A DNA stretch of 64,000 nucleotides from Hymenobacter sp. BT188. GTDB taxonomy: Bacteria; Bacteroidota; Bacteroidia; Cytophagales; Hymenobacteraceae. The stretch's first letter is position 1. The number at the start of each line of letters is the position of its first letter. The stretch is from assembly GCF_014333585.1 (NCBI RefSeq), contig NZ_JACSCW010000001.1, positions 62,001 to 126,000 of the forward strand. Direction: 5' to 3'. Of this stretch, positions 7,568-16,887 are shown piece after piece. The notes below the pieces were generated by a model. That model saw nothing but the letters and a program-made list of their open reading frames with translations, had not been told where the DNA came from and did not search any database. A program made the translations under genes and the position numbers.

Positions 7568-8683
7568 TCAATAGGACAGTGCTTTCACAGTGCCGCGCCG
7601 ATCCAGCTTGCCGGAGGCTGTTGTTTTGAACTGGGGCACAAACACCAACTCCCGCGGCCGCTCATAGCGACCCAGACGCTCGGTAAGCAGCGCTAGCAGC
7701 TGCTCACTCTGCGTGGCTGATAAAGGCTCGCCTTCCAGAAAAGCCGTTACCTGCTCCCCCAGGCGTTCATCGGGCCGAGCGGCTACGAAGGTGCGTCTGG
7801 GGGGCAAATTGAGTTCAGCTAGGGCCACTTCCAGCACCAGTTCCACTTTTTCGGCCTGCACCTTCACCCCCCCGGAGTTAATGACAAAGTCGGCGCGCCC
7901 CAGCCACTCAAAGGCGTGCTCTGCGGGCAGTAGGCGCACGTGGTCATTGGTTACGATGAGCTGATCGTTGGTGACGTCGGCGCGCACGGTGAGGCAGCCG
8001 CGTTCGTCCTGCTCCACATGAATGCCGGGCAGCACTTTGTAATACGGCGAAGCATCCGGGCCATTTAAGCGGCGCAGCGCTATATGTGACGCGGTTTCGG
8101 TCATGCCGTAGGTGTGATACACAGGCACCGTGAGGGTTTGGGCAGCTTGCGTCAACCCGCTTTCCACGGCCGCACCGCCAACTAGAATGGCCCTCATGGT
8201 ATTCAGCCGCGCTGCGTGTCCGTTTTCCAGCACGGTGCGCAGCTGCAAAGGCACGAACGAAGCAAAGTCAAACGCTGCCTCAGCCGGCATTAACGCTAGT
8301 GGGTCGGCGTGAGGCTCCACGATGGTCAGGTGCAGATTCAGCTCCAAGCCGCGCACCAGCATCATCAGTCCACCCACGTACTCGCAGTTCAGGCACACCA
8401 ACATACGGTCGCCGGGCCCCAGGTCGAAATAGTCGCCAGTGCGGCGGGCACTAGCCGCGAGCTGCTGCCGCCGCAGTGTTATCCGCTGCGGCTCACCCGT
8501 AGAGCCAGAAGTCTGGAGGCCAAATTCCATCGCTCCATTCAGCCACTGCCGACAGAAATCCAGCACCTTGGCCTCGTAGCCATTCAGCTCGACGGGCGTA
8601 GTGGCCGGATACTGCTTAATGTCAGCGTAGCGAAATTCGCGACCGTTAAGTAGGAGGGAATCGGGGATTAAGGCAGTGGTCAT
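7568..8683 (-). CDS. menE: o-Succinylbenzoate-CoA ligase
   Basis: Acyl-adenylate-forming enzyme of 371 residues; MenE activates o-succinylbenzoate to its CoA ester in menaquinone synthesis. Motifs: LQTSGSTGEPQRITLRR (nucleotide-binding loop), VYHTYGMTETASHIALR (adenylate motif), and GRADFVINSGGVKVQAEKVE (hinge region), with a C-terminal Lys in TASGKLDRRG. It is shorter than the E. coli enzyme. The assignment to MenE rather than another AMP ligase relies partly on menB, menD and an isochorismate synthase 7.4 kb away on the same strand. The start ATG at 8683 gives MTTALIPDSLLLNG. Confidence 0.85.
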   Translation of the reverse strand: MTTALIPDSLLLNGREFRYADIKQYPATTPVELNGYEAKVLDFCRQWLNGAMEFGLQTSGSTGEPQRITLRRQQLAASARRTGDYFDLGPGDRMLVCLNCEYVGGLMMLVRGLELNLHLTIVEPHADPLALMPAEAAFDFASFVPLQLRTVLENGHAARLNTMRAILVGGAAVESGLTQAAQTLTVPVYHTYGMTETASHIALRRLNGPDASPYYKVLPGIHVEQDERGCLTVRADVTNDQLIVTNDHVRLLPAEHAFEWLGRADFVINSGGVKVQAEKVELVLEVALAELNLPPRRTFVAARPDERLGEQVTAFLEGEPLSATQSEQLLALLTERLGRYERPRELVFVPQFKTTASGKLDRRGTVKALSY

Positions 8684-8764
8684 GGTGTAAAACTACTGGG
8701 GTGAGTGCAGACGGCACTCACCCCAGTTTTATTTAGCAGAATAATGCACGAGTGTCGGGCGTCT

Positions 8765-10522
8765 TTAACCCTGCTTCTTTTTAGCTTTTTCCTGTTGCTG
8801 CTGAATAAATCGGTCGGTCATCTTTTCCAGAATCGACAGCGTAACAGTTCCGTTGGAAAGCACCATGTCGTGGAAGGCGCGTACGTCAAAGTCTTCTTTC
8901 AACGCTACCTCAGCTTTTTGGCGCATTTCTTTGATCTTCAACTCTCCCATTTTGTAGGCCAGCGCCTGCCCAGGCCACAAAATGTAGCGATTGACTTCGG
9001 TGTTCACTTCGTGCAGCGACAGAGCCGTGTTATCGGCCAGATACGCCACGGCCTGATCCCTAGTCCAGCCTTTCGAGTGAATACCTACATCAATCACCAG
9101 GCGACAGGCCCGCCACATTTCATAGGTCAGCCGGCCAAACAGGCTGTATGGGTCCTTGTAGAAACCCATTTCGTGTCCCAAATACTCGCTGTATAATCCC
9201 CAGCCTTCGCCAAAGGCATTGATGTAGTTATTTCTGCGGAATTCGGGCAAAGTGGTCAACTCCTGCGTCAAGGCATTCTGTAAATGGTGACCTGGCACCG
9301 CTTCGTGCAAGGTCAGCGACTCAAGGGTGTACAGCGTGCGGTTCGGTAGATTAGACGTGTTTACCCAATATTCCCCGGCCCGGGTACTGCTGATGGGTGC
9401 ACCCGAATATCGCCCTGCGGTATAATTAGGGGCTAAATGTTCTGGTACGGGCACTACCGTAAATGGCTGGCGGGGCAGCTTGCCAAAGAGCGAAGGCAAT
9501 TTGCCCTCCACGGTTTTCGCAATAAAAGCAGCATCCTTCAATAAGGCATTCGCTGTTTTCGGTTGGAACTGCGGGTCAGTGCGCAAAAAGGTGGTGAATT
9601 CTTTGAAGTTACCTTTAAATTTTACGTCGCGGATAACATTATCCATTTCGCCTCTTATCCGCGCTACCTCCTTTATGCCAAGCTGATACACTTGCTCCGA
9701 AGTGAGATTGGTGGTGGTGAAGTGCCGCACCCGGTCCTCGTAATAGGCCCGACCATTAGGAAACCCCGAAGCGCCGAGCGTGGGACGAGCTTTGGGTAAA
9801 TATTCCTGATCAAAAAACGTCTTTATCTTCTGGTAACTGCCAACTACATCCTTGCTAATAACGGCCTTTGCAGAGGTTTGTAATGCGGCCCAATCCGCCT
9901 CAGAAATGGAAGCTGGTTTTTTCGCAAACGGCTTCCAAAACACCGATTGCTCAGCCGTTGGCACTATATGCTGAGTGTAGCTGGTTTCATAGCCATTGAG
10001 TACTTCTCTGGGCTGCGTAATGCCTTGGGCAATGCCCTGTCGCATCAATTGTAAGTTCTCATCAACGAAGCGCGGAATGTCTTTTAATAAAATAAGGTAC
10101 TGCTCAGCGTCTTTTTTTGAATTAATAATAGCTTTTCCTCTCGAGGCCAATGTAGCGTGAAAACCAGCATCGGTTTGGATGGGGTTTAAGTAGGATTTGA
10201 ATTGATATTCGGCCAATTCATCTAGTACATCATGGCTCAATAATTCCAGGTTAATCTGGTCATCAAACGACAGTGCTTTTTTATTAATCGCCTTCAGCTG
10301 TGCGTCGATCTTTTTGTAGAAAAGTCCTTTGGCTACATAGCTGCTTTCTGTTCGGGAGCGCAACACCTGGTTGCTGCTGCTGTCGCGCTTCCATGCCTGC
10401 TTCTCGAAATCCTTGATTGCCGCCAAGGCGGCAGCTATATCTTTCTGGACGGGCTGTTGTTGGGCGCGAAGACCACCCGCAACGAGCAGGAGGGAGAAAG
10501 TGAAGAGTACCGGAACTCGCAT
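8765..10522 (-). CDS. DUF885 family protein (putative secreted metallopeptidase-like)
   Basis: About 585 residues with a signal peptide (MRVPVLFTFSLLLVAGG, cleavage near LRAQ). It belongs to the DUF885 family; the C-terminal half has LHEAVPGHHLQ, in which the H-E-x(4)-H arrangement resembles a zinc site, and further on GEGWGLYSEYL. Peptidase activity is suspected for the family but not established from sequence. The ATG at 10522 is preferred over an in-frame TTG two codons upstream. It follows other leftward genes between menE and menB and has no evident link to menaquinone synthesis. Confidence 0.85.
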   Translation of the reverse strand: MRVPVLFTFSLLLVAGGLRAQQQPVQKDIAAALAAIKDFEKQAWKRDSSSNQVLRSRTESSYVAKGLFYKKIDAQLKAINKKALSFDDQINLELLSHDVLDELAEYQFKSYLNPIQTDAGFHATLASRGKAIINSKKDAEQYLILLKDIPRFVDENLQLMRQGIAQGITQPREVLNGYETSYTQHIVPTAEQSVFWKPFAKKPASISEADWAALQTSAKAVISKDVVGSYQKIKTFFDQEYLPKARPTLGASGFPNGRAYYEDRVRHFTTTNLTSEQVYQLGIKEVARIRGEMDNVIRDVKFKGNFKEFTTFLRTDPQFQPKTANALLKDAAFIAKTVEGKLPSLFGKLPRQPFTVVPVPEHLAPNYTAGRYSGAPISSTRAGEYWVNTSNLPNRTLYTLESLTLHEAVPGHHLQNALTQELTTLPEFRRNNYINAFGEGWGLYSEYLGHEMGFYKDPYSLFGRLTYEMWRACRLVIDVGIHSKGWTRDQAVAYLADNTALSLHEVNTEVNRYILWPGQALAYKMGELKIKEMRQKAEVALKEDFDVRAFHDMVLSNGTVTLSILEKMTDRFIQQQQEKAKKKQG

Positions 10523-10579
10523 AAGCAAACTGTTAGGGATGAGTCTTGCAGTGGGTAAGCAAGGACCGTAAATGTAGAG

Positions 10580-11029
10580 CTACCGGATCAGCCACCGCTG
10601 ATACGTTTTGGCCGAGGGCGCCATCACTACGCAGAGCGTCAGCAATAAACACCCAAAGAATAGCAAATCAATGGGGCTTCTGGTAATTGTGTAGGTAATT
10701 AGAGGTGGCAAGCCTGCCAGGCCTAATAAGCTGTTGCGCAAAAACACACGGCTCTTGTACAGCCGCAGATTCTCAACCGCTGGCCGGCGCAGGTTCGGCT
10801 TGATCTGGGACGAAACCAGGTAGACGAGCACACCAACCAACAGCAATAAGCCCCCCAGTAGTAGGAGCGCGGGCCACGTGGCAAGCTGCGGGTTAACGGC
10901 TCCCGAGCCGGCGGTTCGACGGCTGGCAGCCAATACCAGTGCAGCCATTACTGCCGCCTGTATAGAATAGTGCAGCCAGTGCATGCGCCGAATTCGCCGG
11001 ATAGCTTCGTCGTATGTGGGGTCTGCCAT
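10580..11029 (-). CDS. Small membrane protein, unrecognised
   Basis: About 149 residues from an ATG at 11029 (MADPTYDEAIRRIRR); an in-frame GTG lies four codons upstream. A basic amphipathic start is followed by four hydrophobic helices in two pairs with a basic loop (KPNLRRPAVENLRLYKSR) between them. No family recognised. Codon use matches the neighbours. Confidence 0.6.
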   Translation of the reverse strand: MADPTYDEAIRRIRRMHWLHYSIQAAVMAALVLAASRRTAGSGAVNPQLATWPALLLLGGLLLLVGVLVYLVSSQIKPNLRRPAVENLRLYKSRVFLRNSLLGLAGLPPLITYTITRSPIDLLFFGCLLLTLCVVMAPSAKTYQRWLIR

Positions 11030-11124
11030 GCCTTCGGCCACGTAGCAAGCTTCTGGATATATAAGCGGGTTATGGTAGCTCTGTTTAGGCCAAAGTAGCA
11101 GCCGACCTCGTTGGTCAACGCTGG

Positions 11125-11487
11125 TTACTTGGCTTTAACAGGCTCCGGCAGTAATTTAAAATAGGTGGCTACGAAACGGTTATTTACCACTTCACCTTGT
11201 ACTTCTGCCTTTCTGATGGCGCTACAAAACCCGTCTTTGGCATGAGCATCGCCGTGCGAATCGATGTTTGTTCCATCAACAAAATACGCTTTGCCATCAA
11301 TCTTAACAGCCAAATCACATTCCTTGCCTTGCAGCCCTAGCTTGCACTGCCCACATGAAGCGTCTACTATCATCACCTTTTTGGCCTTGTTGGGCGAGGC
11401 GGCCACGCCAGCAGCTTTGGTAGTCTGAGCATTTGCAATGCATACTGCGAAAAAGCCAAAAACGATTAGCATTAATAAAGACTTCAT
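11125..11487 (-). CDS. DUF6370 family protein
   Basis: A 120-residue secreted protein with a signal peptide (MKSLLMLIVFGFFAVCIANA). The mature part has VDASCGQCKLGLQGKECDL, with three Cys suggesting a metal or disulfide site, then KAYFVDGTNIDSHGDAHAKDG and a basic FCSAIRKAEVQGE. This is the DUF6370 pattern as I remember it. Function unknown; the spaced Cys and His residues suggest metal binding, which is inference. It stands alone. Confidence 0.75.
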   Translation of the reverse strand: MKSLLMLIVFGFFAVCIANAQTTKAAGVAASPNKAKKVMIVDASCGQCKLGLQGKECDLAVKIDGKAYFVDGTNIDSHGDAHAKDGFCSAIRKAEVQGEVVNNRFVATYFKLLPEPVKAK

Positions 11488-11626
11488 TGGGCTGTTGGTT
11501 ATGGATGGACGGGTATCGGCGACAAAGTTGCCAAGTGTAAATAACGAAAAAAACTACCTGCTCTAGTAAGAATAGGTAGGTAAGTGGTAGGCAAAATCTG
11601 CGGCCGTGCATAGGTTATTTCATGGG

Positions 11627-13167
11627 TCAATCTAAAGGAACCCACCCGGCACTTTGTAAGACTTGAATCAACTGCTGATCGTCGGTAGACATAGGCCGAA
11701 GCCAGATGCCAACCCGGTCGCGATTCCAATAACGTCCTTGGTCGTTGCCGGGCTCGGCAAATGTATAACGGTACAGCACGGCCCGAATGTAGCGCGGCGG
11801 CTGATTAGGGAAAGGGTTGCTCGCAAATAGACTTACCGCCCTAGGTCGTTGTGCAGGAGTTTCCAGATCAAATTCACCGTCCAAGGATACTCGGCGGGAG
11901 AGGACATAGAGGCAAACCACATTTGCCAGTCTAGTCGCAGCTGATAGGGGGCAATTTGGGGCGGACGCTGATCCAGAGCCACGGGCAGGCCTTTGTAGAT
12001 ATAGGGTTTCCAGTTGGCTTGGTCGCTGGAGTTCTCGTCCATTGTTCCTTCAAATACCACATTTAGCCGCTCCCGCCCCACCGTTCCAAACGCTCCGTAG
12101 GTATTAACGAGGCCCAGCGGGTCGAAGGAAGTGTTCATAATCTGTCCCGGCGACGCGATGTTTAAAGCAGGCTGAATGCTTAGAATAGCAACAACAGATG
12201 TTACAACCCAAGCCGTAGTCAGCATAGGCTTGGATACCTCAGCGCGGGCAGCAGCAATTTCTGCCTTCTGAACGAGCACACGGGGCAGAAGCTTCGCCCA
12301 GAAGCCATCATCCAAACAAGCCAAAGCCGGCACGATTGTCAGCCAGTTTAGAAACGAGAGGTTGCCGCTGAGGATGATGTTGAGCTGAAATACGATAATC
12401 ACGACCCCCGCGATGTGGCGTGCTACCCGAGGCCAGAACACGAAGAAGGGCGCCACAATCTCGGCCAGCCAGTTAAACCAGACACCAAGTTGCAGCACAG
12501 GTTGTGGTAGAAAATGAAACCACCGGCTCAGCGGGCCGGGAATAGGCTGGGTTTCGAAATGATAGTAAAGAGCAGTGCTGTTACGCCATATCTCATCCCC
12601 GCGAAGTTTTATCAGTCCGGCTCCTAACATGATGCGGAATGCCAGCCACCGGAACAAAACGATAATGGGCATAGGGGGCGCGTACCGAGGAAAGGGCCGC
12701 AGATTGAGCAGCGGGCAGAGGAAGATAGCGAGGAAGCCGGTCTCGGTAACCTGAATTTCCCAGCCGTACCCGTACCATTCTTGCCCAACATGCACGAAGG
12801 ACATGTAAAGAAGCCAAAGTACCGCTAGCAGCAAGGCATTGGCGTAGCCAGCCACCACCACGCAGGAAAGTACAAACCCAATCCACGCTACCGTTAGCAG
12901 AGCCCCATCTGAATGCCAGAGCCAGAATAAGGACGGTAGCCGTAGGAAGCCTGCTGTATTTGACCCAAGCGCCTCACTCACCCGCTCCAAATACAGCCCG
13001 ACCGGGAGCAGTCCGTTAGAGCCAATCAGCGGAATAATCTGGTTGATTGCCACGAGGAAGGCCACGGCATACAGCGCTCCTAGCAGGCGCAGCAGAACAA
13101 AGCGGGTGAGCCAGTAGGAGGGAGGACTATCTGGGGCACGCGTAGCACTTTGAGATTCGCTAGCCAT
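11627..13167 (-). pseudogene. Lipase maturation factor family protein, frameshifted
   Basis: The main frame (11833-13167, 444 residues) is a multi-helix membrane protein of the lipase maturation factor family (PF06762-like), with SNGLLPV, VGQEWYGYGWEIQVTETGF and FRIMLGAGLIKLRGDE. It stops abruptly after WKLLHNDLGR. The next frame continues with PRAVSLFASNPFPNQPPRY and ends after AGWVPLD at 11627, which is the expected family C-terminus. One C missing near 11843-11847 would account for this; adding it would give a protein of about 514 residues. It could be a true mutation or a sequencing error in a C run. Whether the truncated product works is unknown. Confidence 0.8.
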
Positions 13168-13326
13168 GTCGTTTCACTTCCGTTCGTTTGTTACCGATGG
13201 AAGCTTAATACGGCTGCTGTTTTGCGTTTGGCGGCTAGTGACGGGTCATAAATGCTTATAAATTGCCCCCCGTGTTGGTAACAGTTCTACAAATCTTAGC
13301 TGGTTTAGACTAACTCTACAGAGTAA

Positions 13327-14070
13327 CTATCTCACTGCATTTTGGTGCTGTGCAAGCACATAGCCATTTACAGGGCTGTTTATGCCCTTCAGGGTAAGGG
13401 CCTTCTTTTGCGCATCGGGAAATTGCTCTTTTACCTGACTGAATACCTCTTCCGTGACCATAATTTCACCTATGCCGGCAGCTCCCTGCAGCCTTGACGT
13501 TAAGTTTACTACCGGGCCTATGGCGGTAAAATCCTTGTAAGTGGTTCCTACTTCCCCCACGTAAGATTCTCCTGTATGAATTCCGATGCCCACACCAAGG
13601 GTTTGGATGTCACTTAAGCCAATCTCCTCTTTCATGTGCTTACAGTCTTTTTGCAGTTGTACAGCGGCGCTGACTGCATTTTGTACATGGTCTTTCCTGA
13701 TCAGTGGGAAATTGAAAATGGCAAGCACCGCATCGCCGATGAACTTGTTGACAACCCCATCTTTTTCCCATACTGCTGCTGAGCATCGGTCGTAAAACTG
13801 GTGTAACAATTCATTCAGCTTTTCAGCTTCTATTTGCTGCGACAAATCCGTGTACCCTCGAATATCAGCGAAGAGAATGGTGGTGGAAACAGGGACCTGT
13901 TTATGCTTCATGATCTTGGCAAAATTGCTCTCGCAGAATGTGCACATATTTGGGTGCATCTTACTTCTCTTAATGCCAAATGTTCTGAAGAAGGCTGAGA
14001 ATGGGCCGCGTATGGCAGTCGGCATATGCATATGCTCCCAGCATCCTTGGCAAATTTGTGTCTCTTTCAT
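13327..14070 (-). CDS. Class III adenylate/guanylate cyclase
   Basis: About 247 residues. The N-terminus carries two Cys pairs (CQGCWEHMHMP and MCTFCESNF) that could bind metal. The class III cyclase domain covers the rest: metal-binding Asp residues in ILFADIRGYTDLS and KFIGDAVLAIF, a substrate Lys just before that Gly-Asp, Asp in YKDFTAIG, and the Asn and Arg of VVNLTSRLQ. All canonical catalytic positions appear present, so it should be active. The Lys/Asp pair fits ATP as substrate. The ATG at 14070 is preferred to a TTG ten codons upstream. The DNA is AT-richer than the men genes on either side. Confidence 0.87.
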   Translation of the reverse strand: MKETQICQGCWEHMHMPTAIRGPFSAFFRTFGIKRSKMHPNMCTFCESNFAKIMKHKQVPVSTTILFADIRGYTDLSQQIEAEKLNELLHQFYDRCSAAVWEKDGVVNKFIGDAVLAIFNFPLIRKDHVQNAVSAAVQLQKDCKHMKEEIGLSDIQTLGVGIGIHTGESYVGEVGTTYKDFTAIGPVVNLTSRLQGAAGIGEIMVTEEVFSQVKEQFPDAQKKALTLKGINSPVNGYVLAQHQNAVR

Positions 14071-14305
14071 TTTGCTCTTGAAGTCCCTTGTAAACTTCAA
14101 ATTTAATATAGTATTATATCAGTTAATATTTACACGTTTCTAACAATTTCTTGCTTGCTCGTTGATAGTGTAAGTATGTAACTCGGCCCTACTTTTATAG
14201 TAGCTTTAGTTTGGTATAGTGATGAGTTATAAGCTCGAACTAGAATTTGGGCCTAGTGCGGTACATGGGTAAGGTGGCCGTGAAGTAACTTTACTTAACA
14301 AGTAC

Positions 14306-15850
14306 TTACTTTTTCTTTTCCCTGATATAATACGCCTGGATTCGGGGTACTTGGTCGGGTGTGAGGGTGAAGCTTACTTCTAGATTCTTCTTTTCTCCCT
14401 CTAGCAGGAAGCTACCCCGTAACCCGTTTTGTGGTATTAACTCTCCAACTCGCACAATCTTACCAGCCTGCTCAAAAAGTGTAGTTGCTTCTTGGCGCAA
14501 TGAAGAAGTGAAGTAATCTAAAAAGAAATTCTCTGCGAAAATACCGCTCGCTTCAGCCTCGTTCCAAGATGGTAGTAACTTCACTAGCTGATCCTTACGC
14601 TCATTCAATACGCTAGAAGGACGAAGCTGGCGTGGCTTCAGGTTAGCTAGCGTCGCGAGCGTGTCTAGCATCCGGATCATGATGCGGGTAGTGGGTGCGT
14701 ATGTAACGTTTGCAAAGCACGCTACCCCAATACCATAATCGGGCAAAATGGCCCAGTTGCTACCGAAGCCCGGTAGCCCACCGCTATGCCCAACTGTCAC
14801 GCGGTTCTCACAATCCTTGCTCCATCGTATGCCGTAGCCATATGCCGTAACCTGCGGACAAGCGCGCCCAGATGGGTATGTGTATTGGGCGTTCTGGCCA
14901 ATCAAATTCGATGGGGTCTGAATTTCCCGTAGCGAGCTTCTTTTCACGGGGCCTTTATCTGTTGCGCTAGAAGCTGGCCAAGCCGATTGATAGAAGGCCA
15001 TGTATTTGCCAAAGTCTTCCATAGTCGTTATTAGGCCGCCCATTGCCCCGCCAGCACCATCATGTAGCATAGGCTGCTCTACCCATTGTTCCTCCAGCCA
15101 ACGGTATCCATGCGCTAATTGGGTAGGAGGCACTTTGGCGTAGTCCCAGTATGTGTGCGTCATGCCCAAAGGCTTCAATATATTTTCGTTTATATACTGT
15201 TGGTAAGGCTTACCTGAGACTTTCTTGATAATGTATCCCAGGGTAAAAAACCCTAGATTACTGTATTCATAGGTTACTCCCGGATTGTTTGAGTAGCTGA
15301 GCCCATTGTTAATAAAGTCAACCAGTTGCGCATCGCTCATAGCAAGCTGACGGTCGCCCCAGGGGTTATCTTCCGGCAAGCCCGCTGCATGCGTAAGCAG
15401 GTGCCGAATGGTTGCTACCGGAGCGTCAGCAGTCGGGAAGTGCTGTTTTTTAAAACCGGGTACGTAGCGCGACACGGGGTCATCAAGGCGGAGCTTCCCA
15501 GCGTCACGCAGCTTAAGAATCGCCATAGCGGTGAAGCTCTTAGTCATGGAAGCAATCCGAAAAGCTGATTGCGGAGTAGCGAGGATTTTCTGGTCAATAT
15601 TGGTATAACCGGTACCACCTGATGCAAGTAGCTGTCCATCAACCATCACCCCGTACACAAAGCCCGGTGCATGTATAGCAGTAGCATATCTTTTATACAT
15701 CCCGTCGAGCACGGGCAGTGCTCTCCGAATCTTCGCCATCCGGGCTGTATCGGCAAAAACAGGCTCAGGGTAGGTGATGGACGTGGGTTTTAGCTGTGCA
15801 AATGCGTTCAAAGAGAACAACATAAGCAGAAGAACAGAAGGGCTGCGCAT
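14306..15850 (-). CDS. Serine hydrolase, beta-lactamase / class C type
   Basis: A 514-residue exported protein with a signal peptide (MRSPSVLLLMLFSLNAFA). It has the class C serine motifs: SMTK with the nucleophilic Ser, YSN in TYEYSNLGFFTLGYI, and HSGG in VTVGHSGGLPGFG. A C-terminal extension of about 120 residues follows the catalytic domain. Such proteins are D-aminopeptidases, esterases or carboxypeptidases more often than true beta-lactamases; the substrate is not predictable. AT-richer than the neighbours, like the cyclase next to it. Confidence 0.85.
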   Translation of the reverse strand: MRSPSVLLLMLFSLNAFAQLKPTSITYPEPVFADTARMAKIRRALPVLDGMYKRYATAIHAPGFVYGVMVDGQLLASGGTGYTNIDQKILATPQSAFRIASMTKSFTAMAILKLRDAGKLRLDDPVSRYVPGFKKQHFPTADAPVATIRHLLTHAAGLPEDNPWGDRQLAMSDAQLVDFINNGLSYSNNPGVTYEYSNLGFFTLGYIIKKVSGKPYQQYINENILKPLGMTHTYWDYAKVPPTQLAHGYRWLEEQWVEQPMLHDGAGGAMGGLITTMEDFGKYMAFYQSAWPASSATDKGPVKRSSLREIQTPSNLIGQNAQYTYPSGRACPQVTAYGYGIRWSKDCENRVTVGHSGGLPGFGSNWAILPDYGIGVACFANVTYAPTTRIMIRMLDTLATLANLKPRQLRPSSVLNERKDQLVKLLPSWNEAEASGIFAENFFLDYFTSSLRQEATTLFEQAGKIVRVGELIPQNGLRGSFLLEGEKKNLEVSFTLTPDQVPRIQAYYIREKKK

Positions 15851-15999
15851 AGAGTGGGTTAAGCGATAAATATAGATTATTTCGAATAAAATACTCCCAT
15901 CTATTACCTATTTCGTCCTAATAATTAAGTATAAAATTCAATGATGGCGTGATAAGCTGCAAAAGCGTCAAGGCCAATCCATCGTATATCAGTGTAAAT

Positions 16000-16031
16000 A
16001 AAAAGCCCGTACCATGTGGTACGGGCTTTTT
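16000..16031 (-). terminator. Rho-independent terminator after menB
   Basis: AAAAAGCCCGTACC, a loop TGT-like centre, and GGTACGGGCTTTTT form a perfect hairpin flanked by A and T runs, so it can act in both directions. It lies 20 bases past the menB stop on the minus strand. Confidence 0.85.
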
Positions 16032-16051
16032 CCTTAGTGACTATTCAGCAG

Positions 16052-16870
16052 TTACGGAAACTTAGGATACTTGTCGAAGTCAGGCTTGCGCTTCTCGACG
16101 AAGGCGTTGCGGCCTTCTTTGGCTTCTTCGCTCAAGTAATAGAGCAGTGTTGCGTTACCAGCCAGTTCTTGAATACCGGCCTGTCCGTCGAGCTCGGCGT
16201 TGAAGCTGGATTTGAGCATACGCAACGCTAGGGGGCTTTTTTCGAGGATTTTGCGGCACCAAGCAACGGTCGTTTCTTCAAGCTTTTCCAGCGGCACTAC
16301 TTTGTTTACGAGGCCCATGTCGAGGGCTTCCTGCGCGTCGTACTGGTCGCAGAGAAACCAGATTTCACGGGCTTTTTTCTGGCCTACTACTCGAGCTAGG
16401 TAGCTAGCGCCAAAGCCACCATCGAACGAGCCTACTTTGGGGCCGGTCTGGCCGAAGCGGGCGTTTTCAGCGGCAATAGTCAGGTCGCAGACGACGTGGA
16501 GTACGTGGCCACCCCCGATGGCCCAGCCGGCCACCATGGCGATAACAGGCTTGGGAATGGAGCGAATTTGCTTCTGCAAATCGAGCACGTTGAGGCGGGG
16601 CACAGTGTCTTCGCCCACGTAACCGCCGTGACCGCGCACGCTTTGGTCGCCGCCCGAGCAGAAGGCTTTACCGCCTTCGCCAGTCAGAATGATCACACCA
16701 ATATCAGTGCGGTTGCGGCAGATGTCCATGGCCTCAATCATTTCCTGCACTGTGAGCGGCGTGAAGGCATTATGCACCTGCGGGCGATTGATGCTGATTT
16801 TGGCGATGCCCTCGTGAAAAGTGAAGAGAATTTCGCGGAATTCCTTGATGGGAGTCCAGGTAATGGCCAT
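16052..16870 (-). CDS. menB: 1,4-Dihydroxy-2-naphthoyl-CoA synthase
   Basis: A crotonase-fold enzyme of 272 residues that cyclises o-succinylbenzoyl-CoA to DHNA-CoA in menaquinone synthesis. Diagnostic stretches: [59 protein letters not shown], and the C-terminal [13 protein letters not shown]. Length and ends match MenB, leaving little doubt. It lies 17 bases downstream of menD on the same strand and is the last gene before a strong terminator. Confidence 0.96.
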   Translation of the reverse strand: MAITWTPIKEFREILFTFHEGIAKISINRPQVHNAFTPLTVQEMIEAMDICRNRTDIGVIILTGEGGKAFCSGGDQSVRGHGGYVGEDTVPRLNVLDLQKQIRSIPKPVIAMVAGWAIGGGHVLHVVCDLTIAAENARFGQTGPKVGSFDGGFGASYLARVVGQKKAREIWFLCDQYDAQEALDMGLVNKVVPLEKLEETTVAWCRKILEKSPLALRMLKSSFNAELDGQAGIQELAGNATLLYYLSEEAKEGRNAFVEKRKPDFDKYPKFP

Positions 16871-16887
16871 AGGGAAGGTGGGTTATT

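Noticed and set aside
11833-11860. Programmed frameshift in the lipase maturation factor gene
   Set aside because: No typical slippery heptamer or downstream stimulatory structure is visible; a single-base loss or sequencing error is simpler.
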